Shown one piece after another: positions 56,686-64,000 of a stretch of 64,000 bases of DNA. The stretch covers positions 35,045,641-35,109,640 of the forward strand of contig CM071930.1 of NCBI GenBank assembly GCA_016081115.2, written 5' to 3'. The position numbers and the translations under genes are program-made. Numbering within the stretch: position 1 is the first letter of the stretch; the number at the start of each line of letters is the position of its first letter. Origin of the DNA: Rehmannia glutinosa. Taxonomy: Eukaryota > Streptophyta > Magnoliopsida > Lamiales > Orobanchaceae. The notes under the pieces were generated by a model that had not been told where the DNA came from, searched no databases, and worked only from the letters and a program-made list of their open reading frames with translations.

Positions 56686-58119
56686 AACTCTTTGGCAAGC
56701 TCGTTTCACATCGCGAGTGAAGAGGAACGATCATCGGCTACGAACGAAGCTCAACTTTCCGGCACCTCCTCCACCAAGCCACCTCTATTTGATTCCAAAA
56801 ATTATATATTTTGGAAAGAAAGAATGGAATGCTATTTACAAGGTTGCGGGTTCGATATTTGGAACATCATCATAAATGGAGAATCCATTCCGATGAAAGA
56901 CACACCACACACCTCCAAAGGCCTCAAAGAGCTAAATGATGAAGAGAAGTAAATTATCTCCTTAAACGGTAAAGCTCTCAATATTTTGTATTGTTCACTT
57001 ACTAATTTGGAATATGAACATATTGTAGGAATTCGATCGGCTCATGGAGTATGGCAAAAATTAGAAGCCATTCATGAAGTATATGCAAATGATAGGATCA
57101 ACTCAAAAGTATCTACTTCTCAAAGAGATACAATGTCAAATCTAAGGAACAAGCCTCTTACAACTTCCAACTATGAAGAAGTTGAACATTGTCTTATGGG
57201 CATCGAAGAAGAAAAAGAGGTATGTCTTAAACCCTCTACTTCTTATGATATTATCATTCAAAATGATTATAGTGATTTACAAAATGATTTTGATGATCTT
57301 CAAAATGAATTCCAAAATTTACTAGTTAAGTACAAAAATTTGAAAAAGGAATTCAATGTTTTGAAAAATGAAAAGGATAGTTTATTTACTTCATATGAAT
57401 CACTATCATGTGCTCACACCACCACACTTGATAAGGTTAGAAACCTTGAAAAACAAAATAGTACTCTTGTTGAGGATATTAATTGCATGAAAAATGATTT
57501 ATCAAAATCCAACTTGAGTACCAATAAATTGCCCAATATTGTGAATGTTAATAGTTGTGATAATTTGAATAGTGAACTTGATCATGAGCCTAATATTGTC
57601 AAGCATATGAAAAAGAATCGAGTTCCTATGCATATTAGTGATGCTACTTGCTTTTATTGCGGTAAGAAGGGTCATACGGTAAATACTTGTCGGGCTAGAA
57701 ATAGCTCTAATTATTGTTGGAGACCTAAAAGTCTCAAGACTAATCCCAAAGGACCCAAGCACTTGAGGGTACCACAAAACAATGTCATTTTAGGTACCCG
57801 GCGGATTAATAATCAAAGAAAATTCATGCTGCCAAGGAAACATCAAATGAACATCTCATTTGATCAAAGAATGAGAAAACAAAGTCAATTTCCAAGAAGA
57901 GGATATAATCAAAAATGGGAAGAACACAATCCTTGGAAATGGCAAAGACATCATCAACAAGATGATTTTCCAGGAGAAAGACACTTTCGAAAAAGAGAAG
58001 GCCACAATGCTTGGAAATGGAGCAATTGGAGAAGCCATCATCAACAAGATGGTTTTCAAAGGGGAAGATATCATCAACAACGGGAACGGCACAACCCATG
58101 GAAATGGCATAATTGGTAA
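56686..58119 (+). pseudogene. Element D gag, one stop codon
   Basis: Gag, in one frame across the whole stretch except for a single TAA at 56950-56952. N-terminal copia Gag block: FDSKNYIFWKERMECYLQGC; middle: AHGVWQKLEAIHEVYAND; then a long charged coiled coil (about 57280-57500, NLKKEFNVLKNEKDSL); CCHC knuckle CFYCGKKGHTVNTC from 57649; GPKHLRVPQNN block; and a C-terminal tail from about 57880 of Trp/His/Gln/Arg-rich repeats (HNPWKWQRHHQQD and HNAWKWSNWRSHHQQD). The frame has no ATG before the conserved N-terminal block and is open up through the primer site. It would coat the element RNA. Only one lesion, so the youngest-looking coding region in the window along with the LINE-A ORF1. Confidence 0.9.
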
Positions 58120-58977
58120 ACCGTATCTCCCCATTTAAATATGCATTTTATTTAGTTAGTATGCATTTTTTCATAATTTTAAAATTAAGATCCTCAATAT
58201 GAGTTTTCATAACCGTGTCTAAATTGCAAATGAGTTTTCATAATTTTAAAATTACGGTCCTCAATAAATATTTGTGTTTTTAAAATCCCTTGAAAATGAG
58301 ACCTTACATGTTGCTTTTAAACTCTTATGGATTTTTATAGCATAAGCATTTTTTTGTGATATCTCTTATTACTTGCCTACATTTGTGCTATTATATCTTG
58401 TGCAAAATTTGTTTAAGAATTGTGTAGGTTATATATCTCATATTCATTGGCTATTTCTTCATCAAGATTCTTAAACCATCGTGGTATGTTCACTCATATT
58501 TTTCTTAGAACTCGATATTATGTTCATGTCATGTTTATGCACATGTCTTTCAAAATATTTCATTTCAACCCCTTAAGTGCCCCTAAATGATTTTGTAATT
58601 TTTTTCTTAAAAGGGCACTACTCGTTAAATCTCTTTTTTCTCGTATATATGTTTTCTCAAAAAATAGTATTTGTCGAATTTAGTCATCGATTATGTTTTT
58701 GCTAAGTTTCAAAAACTTTTGGGGTGAAAAATCGTATTTTGAAAAAAATTTGGAGATTGAAAAAATTGTCGGGGATGGTCAAGGCAGGGTCGACCGGTCG
58801 CCCAGGCAAAAATTTTGTGTTTTAAATCGTCTGTCTTCAGCTTTCAAAACAGAACACAAATTTTCTCCCAAACCCTTACCTGCGAAAATCACCCCCTTCT
58901 CCTAAAATCTTCAATTCTTCATCAATCTTTGTGATTCTTGTTGATAATCCACTTCTTTTTGCAAAAATTTTACATAT
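58120..58977 (+). other. Spacer between gag and the extra ORF of element D
   Basis: AT-rich with TCATAATTTTAAAATTA repeated at about 58170 and 58238. Its left part matches 30040-30480 of element C and its right part 31960-32260. A CGACCGGTCG motif lies at 58791-58800. No pol motif; the whole of pol is missing. Confidence 0.6.
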
Positions 58978-60315
58978 ATGGCACCTCCAAGAAATTCTAC
59001 TGGTCAAAATCCACTTCCAAGCAAAGAAAGGGCGGAGAGGGTTCTTCAAGAATTGGCAAGAGGAAGCCGAACAACGGAATATTCGAGCTACCCAAAGGAG
59101 TATAGCTCAAGAACGTGATGATACTGAAAACCCGGTACTTTCCAATCCTCAAATTGCCGAACTCCGCGGGACGATTTCATTCAACAATTGTCGTTGGGCA
59201 AAAAGTAATAAACCTTTTATACCTCAAGCTCCTCGCTCTAGTAATGTTTTAGATTTTATCAACAAATTTGCGAGTGGTACTATGAAAATTTGAACATGGG
59301 TGCAAAAACAATAGCTCGTCATTTAAGATTTGTCGATTTAATTCGTTTACAAATGAATATACTTCTATTAGAGGATTCTTTGAAGAGCAAGGGTGGATGT
59401 ACTTATGGGAGCATCCTTATTTTTTTATATGATGATGATATAATTTTTCATTTTTATGCCAATATTTGAGTTGAATATGATGCTCAAAGGAAGCCTCTTT
59501 CTTTGAATTTGTTTGTAAGGGGTCGTCATTTTAGGTGGACTCCAAATGAAATTTGTCGGCTTTTACATGTAAGAGAAGGTGGTTGGGACTATTTCTCTTG
59601 TGCTATTTGGAATGATGAGATGTTGGGGGTGTCTATGAGAGAAGTCAGGACTTATTTGAGCGTATGGCCAAAGTATTCATTGTTGGCGATGACTCTTGAG
59701 CACCGTATTATATCTGTTATTGTTGCCTATTGCATATGTGAAAAAGCGGGAAAAATGCCTAGCAACATGGACTATTTTTTGACTTATAAGATTGCTAGAA
59801 GGGAACCGTTTAACTTTGGCGCTATTCTTATTCAATGTCTAATTGAGTCTATTACTCAAGGAAATAAGAAGTTTGTTATGGGCAATTGGATTTGTAAACT
59901 TCTTATACAATCGGGACTACCTTCGTCAGAGTGTAATTCGGAGGTATTTCAAAATGACTTTGACATTGATAACATCTCCCAAATGGTCACTATGCGCAAA
60001 AATATGGACATCCGACCAACTAAAATGGCTAGAGGAAGAGGCCAAGATTCCCCAGATCCAAACGACTTCTTTGATGATGCCGAGGCCGTGAGATTGGCGG
60101 AGGAAGGCGAACCGAGCAATACAGAGGGTAATACCGGTGTTCAACCGTCTAGGAGGTACACCCAAGCCGAGTATGATGATTTAAGAACATTTCATGAAGC
60201 TAGGTATGAGGCTTTGGAGCAAAAGACCTCCAAAATGCAAAAATCAATCGGCAAGTTGAAGAAATTCATCAAAGATCTTATTCCCGGAACTTGCTTCTCT
60301 TCGGACGAGGAATGA
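58978..60315 (+). pseudogene. Extra ORF in envelope position, plant transposon-protein-like domain
   Basis: Starts at ATG 58978 (MAPPRNSTGQNPLPSK). A frameshift near 59050-59065 leads to EEAEQRNIRATQRSIAQER and FNNCRWAKSNKPF; a second near 59280 and a third near 59390 lead to DDDIIFHFYANI, then a TGA near 59469, then the long open frame from 59503. It reads LFVRGRHFRWTPNEICRLL, GWDYFSCAIWND, YLSVWPKYSLLAMTLEHRII and MDYFLTYKIARR. This resembles the 'putative plant transposon protein' family (Pfam Transposase_32-like), whose role is unknown. The C-terminus is acidic, then a Lys-rich helix (YEALEQKTSKMQKSIGKLKK). I see no signal peptide or membrane segment, so a true envelope role is unsupported. 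Family match is from memory of the pattern and moderate in confidence. Confidence 0.65.
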
Positions 60316-61527
60316 TGTCCCCACCCCTTTATTATTTTAGCATTTTCTCTGTTCATGTTGTTTTGTAGTTTTATGAACTCTTGTAAAACTCTAAATTGCA
60401 CTAATGAGATTTGCTTGTTTTCTTGAAAGGGTTAAAATAGCAAGTTGGAAATGGCCTTTTGGTTGAACTTGATATTGATGGAGTATTTGATGGTAAAAAT
60501 ACTCTAGTTTGGCATTGTTTGATTATTGGTATGAAGTACTTGATGGTAAAAGTGCTTCTCTTAATTTTTGATGCTTTGATCATTTTAATGGATGATTTGG
60601 GATATTTGTAATGTCTTGTTTGTATGCACTACTTGATGGCTTTTTAATTTTTGCTTGATGGCATTCGTAATGCCTTGATCTCTCATTTGGCTAAATTTAT
60701 CTCAATTGGGTTGAACCCTTGAGAATTTACTTTGTTGAGCCTCTTATTTGATGGACATATGTTGAAAAATTATTTTTGGATGATGATATGAAAAACTTGA
60801 CTTAATTTCTTTTGCAAGGGCTATATACATTTTCTTCAAACTTTGACGCCCGCCAAGTGTTCGATAAAATGTTTCAATGAAAGACTCATCACCTACATGA
60901 TTCTCTTATTTTCAAATGTCTTAAAATCTTATTGGGATCATGTTTTTTGGCTAACAAAATGAGCTTATGGATTTATGATACATCTGTCCCATTTTTTTTG
61001 GATTCTAAGTTTAATTCTTTCAATGGTTGATAAATCGTATTGTTGCCGCACTTTGATAAACTTGTATGATGTTTTTATCATCCTAACATTCTTTTTGATG
61101 ATTCCAAATGGGGAGAAACAGGAAATTGGCTCATTAGCTCAAAGAAGCTAATAAAAGCTTGTTATAAAAGCTATAAGCTATGGCTCTTAAAAGCCATAAG
61201 TTGTGAATTATTTTTAGTCCAATTGTTGCTTGATGGACTTATATACTTGTCTAATGATGTTTTGTTGACAGGGGGGCTTATAAGCTCTTGAACAATATGT
61301 AAAAACTAAGCTTTTAGCTTATGGTTAATTGCTTTTACATTACTCTTGATGTGCTTGTTGATAGGGGGAGCTTGTGCTTATTATTGAATATATTTACTCC
61401 CTTACTTGGTTGTTTATGTATTTTGAAAATTTTGGTTGCTTCCAAACGGTTAGATGTTTTTACCGGAAAATCGTTTTTAAAATTGTCCTCCTAATATTTC
61501 TAAAAATTGTTTTGGTTTGTAATCATC
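60316..61527 (+). other. 3' non-coding region of element D
   Basis: No gene. From 60430 to 60690 loose repeats of TTGATGGTAAAA or TTGATGG-type words recur. From 60697 it matches 32310-33190 of element C. Polypurine look-alikes and a palindrome are listed separately. Confidence 0.6.
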
Positions 61528-61540
61528 AAAAAGGGGGAGA
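61106..61540 (+). promoter_or_regulatory. Polypurine tract of element D with three upstream look-alikes
   Basis: AAATGGGGAGAAA (61106-61118), CAGGGGGGC (about 61269-61277), ATAGGGGGAGC (about 61361-61371) and the LTR-adjacent AAAAAGGGGGAGA (61528-61540). Same order and spacing style as in element C. Confidence 0.7.
61179..61198 (+). repeat. Palindrome in the element D 3' non-coding region
   Basis: Arms TATGGCT and AGCCATA around CTTAAA; counterpart of 32827-32846. Confidence 0.75.
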
Positions 61541-61857
61541 TTGTTTGATACATGTTTTTATCTTAATTTTGATGATTTTATTTTTACACCAAAACAATTT
61601 TTTTAATTGTTGTCCAAATACTCCTAAATGATTTAAAATGGTTTTAATATTTTCCGGAGTATTTCTTCAAGTATTATTTCAGATAAAATTGGACAACACT
61701 TTTAATAATTTTATGTTTATAAGTTTTTACTTCAAAACAAGGTTCCTAAATGTTGTCTAAATACTCCCGATTGGTTTAAAATGTTTTTACTAAATTTTCA
61801 GAGTATTTATTGAGTTTTATTTTCGACAAAAATTGGACAACATTTCTGTCTCGAGGT

Positions 61858-62160
61858 CAACCGGTCGCCGTAGAGGGCAACCCGTACCTGAAGATGAATT
61901 TTGGAACAAAAAATGAGATGGAAGGGAAATTGGCCAGGTCGACCGGTCGACTAGGGCATCGACCGGTGACGTCGACCGGTCGACCCCCCATCGACCGGTA
62001 CCTGGGAGCAAAAATTGAAACAGAACAATTGCTCTTTGAAAATCCATGAGGGCGACCGGTTGGGGATGAGGTCGACCGGTTGAGGTCCACGTCGACCGGT
62101 CGCCCTGTGTTATTTTGCTGTGTTTTCTTCAAACATCTATTTCTGTGCAACCGGTCGCCC
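61858..62160 (+). repeat. Cluster of CGACCGGT palindromic motifs
   Basis: About nine copies of the core (C)GACCGGT, several extended to the perfect palindrome CGACCGGTCG, in 300 bases of otherwise AT-rich LTR. Smaller clusters sit at 25261-25640, 33500-33845 and 55616-55806 in the sister LTRs. Confidence 0.85.
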
Positions 62161-62312
62161 TATCTTTTGACAGCAAATTCCTGACCGTTTGACAGCAGAC
62201 AAACTTTCCTTAAATTGTGGGATTGATTTCCAACAGCTATATTTTTTATTTTAATTGTATTTTCTGTAGATTTTCAATCCCCAAGAGGAGCCTATGCTTG
62301 ATCAATCATCTC

Positions 62313-62324
62313 CTATAAATAGAG
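62313..62324 (+). promoter_or_regulatory. TATA box of the element D 3' LTR
   Basis: CTATAAATAGAG, identical to the 5' LTR copy. Confidence 0.75.
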
Positions 62325-62567
62325 GAAGTTTTGGAGCAACCAATACAACCATTGAAATACAACACAACAAGATACACTTCAAGCAAACACTTGTTCTTCA
62401 TAGTTATTATTCTTGTTGTAATTTTGCCTAGCTTATCACTTTCACATCCTTGAGGTCTAGGATATTCTTGATTACACTTGCACTTAATTGTATAATTCAT
62501 TATCGAGTTGTAATCTTGAATTTTTGGGTTATCATTCAACACAAGATATCCTTGTGAGTGTTCTTGT

Positions 62568-62813
62568 GGTAAGAACACACTTGGGTGATCTAGGTGTTAG
62601 GTGTAAGAAGATTGTGGTAATCTTCTTGTCGAGGTGTTGAATAATTTGGTATTCTTCAAGGTAGAAGATTGTGGTAATTTTCACAAGGTGTCGTTGGAGA
62701 TTGTGGTAATCTTTAAGAGAGATTTTGGTAATCTCCAAATGTGGTGTTGTTGAAGAGTGTGGTGCTCTTCAAGGTGTTGTAAGTTGTATTTGTATTAATT
62801 TTGGTAATTAATA
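62568..62813 (+). repeat. Hairpin array with GTGGT loops, copy 4 (D 3' LTR)
   Basis: Hairpins 1, 2, 7 and 8 are perfect as in the 5' LTR (hairpin 7 with its G-U). Hairpin 3 has one mismatch, hairpins 4 and 5 have changes to G-U pairs, hairpin 6 has loop TTGGT. No loop departs from GTGGT or TTGGT. Confidence 0.85.
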
Positions 62814-63036
62814 AAATTCTTTTTCTTTTTAAAATCCATCCCGGATATACTGGGGTGGTAGAGGATTAGGCCCTAGGTGGGTTGAACCTCTTTAAATCGA
62901 CGTGTGTTGTTTACATTCCGCACCTTTATTATTGTCTTTGAGCATTCGGTTTGAAAAAAAGGGTAAAATCGAAAAGATGGAGATAATCTATTCACCCCCC
63001 CTCTAGATTATCGTAGCCTCTTGGACTTACAATATC

Positions 63037-63359
63037 TCGAGAGTTCTAGCAGCAAAAAAAAGGAAAAAAAAAGAAAAAAAATATGGCTAGTAATTGCGTG
63101 ATTAGTTGTGTGAGTAAAAGGGTTGCAACTTTTGACACAAATTTGAAATTTAGTAAGGAAGGCCAAACACTTTGATTAATATTAACTTTAGCCGAGTGAG
63201 TATATTGCAAATGTTGGGGATCAATGAGGAATAATCCGAGGTAGATGGAACATGATGTTATGGATTAATTGATTCTCAAATTGGACATCATATTTCTTGT
63301 TGGGTGTATTGGCATTATTATTTGCTTGAGGACAAGCAGAAGGTTAAGTGTGGGGGAGT
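63037..63359 (+). other. Element F 3' non-coding region right of element D
   Basis: Continues element F after the ATATC target. A-rich run at 63053-63082, then sequence ending in a polypurine tract AGTGTGGGGGAG just before the LTR. No gene. Confidence 0.7.
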
Positions 63360-64000
63360 TGTTTTGCATGTTTCATTTATACATATTTTAGTGTGTTTTA
63401 TTTTCATTTGCATGTTTTAGTGTTATGTTGTGTTATTTTATTGTTTTTTTAGGTTTGGGTGGAAAAAACAAGTTTTGGAGTAAAAAAGGTCAAAAAGTCA
63501 TTTCGTGCAATTGCGACAGTCGTCGTATTTTGGACGTAACGTTCACATACATAATGTCCAATTGACATGCTTCATATACCATTGGAAAGCTAAGACAAAG
63601 TTCTACAATGCCTATTTCTGCTACAAAATGCAAATGAAGACGTTTGGATGGGTTAAAATCATGTGCAAGTCGAAATAATATGTCAAAATCTCGGAAATGA
63701 CACGTCTTGGTAGTTTGGTCATAACTCTCTCTAGAAAATTGATATTAAGGTGATTCAAGTGGCTATGGAAAGCTAAGAGATAGAGATACAATTCATAAGA
63801 AGACATCAAGATGAAATTCGGACGTTTAGGGGTCGCGCGGGCACGCGCAGCAGAAAACAGCTGAACAGCGGACACGCGCGCGTGTGGGCGCGCGGTTTGG
63901 CCTGTTGTCGCGCGCCGTGACATGCTGAACACGAAATTTCTGATTTTTTTCCGATTTTTGGCTCTTCCACCTTGTTTAGAACTCTAGGCTTATAAATAGG
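63360..64000 (+). repeat. 3' LTR of element F, cut by the window edge
   Basis: Starts TGTTTTGCATG and follows the 5' LTR (50835 onward) base for base with small changes. Near 63840-63920 it has a GC-rich stretch with GCGCGCG words, more so than the 5' copy at 51330-51400. Confidence 0.9.

Larger units (their letters stand above)
55304..63031 (+). mobile_element. Element D: Sirevirus-like copia with gag and an extra ORF but no pol
   Basis: 7728 bp. LTRs at 55304-56669 and 61542-63031; perfect 5 bp target duplication ATATC at 55299-55303 and 63032-63036, inside element F. Primer site 56672-56684; gag 56686-58119; an envelope-position ORF 58978-60315; polypurine tract 61528-61540. No protease, integrase, RT or RNase H is recognisable. 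It is therefore non-autonomous, needing the enzymes of a relative. Same family as element C. Confidence 0.95.
61542..63031 (+). repeat. 3' LTR of element D
   Basis: 1490 bp. About nine CGACCGGT-like motifs between 61858 and 62160, TATA box CTATAAATAGAG at 62313-62324, hairpin array 62568-62813, end GGACTTACA at 63031. Confidence 0.95.
50835..64000 (+). mobile_element. Element F: Athila-like Ty3/gypsy, split by element D, open at the right edge
   Basis: 5' LTR, gag with CCHC knuckle and aspartic protease, then non-coding sequence including GGGAGGCAACCCAA (54509-54522), a hallmark of Athila-type elements, then the insertion of element D (target ATATC), the rest of the 3' region, a polypurine tract AGTGTGGGGGAG (63347-63358) and the start of the 3' LTR at 63360. 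RT, RNase H and integrase are absent, so this is a deleted or non-autonomous copy. Confidence 0.85.

Noticed and set aside
57824..58134. Two overlapping minus-strand frames of about 90 codons
   Set aside because: Shadows of the repetitive Trp/His/Gln-rich gag tail on the plus strand.

Overview
The window is plant nuclear DNA, almost certainly from a eudicot, and consists nearly entirely of transposable elements and one endogenous pararetrovirus nested inside one another. I found no intact host gene, no tRNA or rRNA gene and no prokaryotic feature. The evidence is plant-type Ty1/copia and Ty3/gypsy LTR retrotransposons with initiator-Met primer sites, L1-type LINEs with a DUF4283-like ORF1, a Helitron, and an integrated Caulimoviridae-like sequence. 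Nearly every coding region is broken by stops or frameshifts.

Layout. 1-920: 3' end of a copia pol. 1143-7080: an old Sirevirus-like copia element, interrupted in its integrase by a 2.5 kb gypsy-type solo LTR (2517-5010); the insertion junction itself was later tandemly duplicated. 7795-10019: a Helitron with both canonical ends. About 11100-17613: a LINE on the plus strand (LINE-A). 17799-19193: one LTR plus primer site of a minus-strand LTR element. 19280-19538: a MITE-like inverted-repeat element. 19720-24001: a non-autonomous Tat-like LTR element with a ten-unit internal minisatellite. 24500-39931 (with its 5' flank resuming near 44529): a minus-strand LINE (LINE-B), split by a Sirevirus-like copia element C (24962-34719), which itself carries a 5'-truncated LINE (LINE-N, 26657-28983) inside gag. 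39937-44523: copia element E, minus strand, with a perfect 5 bp target duplication. 45141-50834: endogenous pararetrovirus, order coat protein, movement protein, protease, RT-RNase H. 50835 to beyond the right edge: an Athila-like gypsy element F lacking most of pol, split by Sirevirus-like element D (55304-63031).

How the parts relate. Target duplications and reading-frame continuity give an order of insertion: pararetrovirus, then element F, then element D on the right; LINE-B, then element C, then LINE-N (and separately element E) in the middle. Elements C and D are the same family. Their LTRs are 1.4-1.5 kb and are followed directly by an initiator-Met primer site; gag has one CCHC knuckle and a repetitive Trp/His/Gln-rich tail; several polypurine-tract-like motifs precede the 3' LTR. 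D has kept gag and an extra envelope-position ORF but has lost pol; C has a gag and an RT scrap but no such ORF.

The most unusual structure is in the transcribed part of all four C/D LTRs: an array of eight successive hairpins whose stems differ in sequence from one another while the five-base loop is always GTGGT or TTGGT. The same LTRs carry clusters of the palindromic core CGACCGGT, and two LTR deletions have endpoints in short direct repeats. All calls are from reading the sequence; no database search or alignment program was run.
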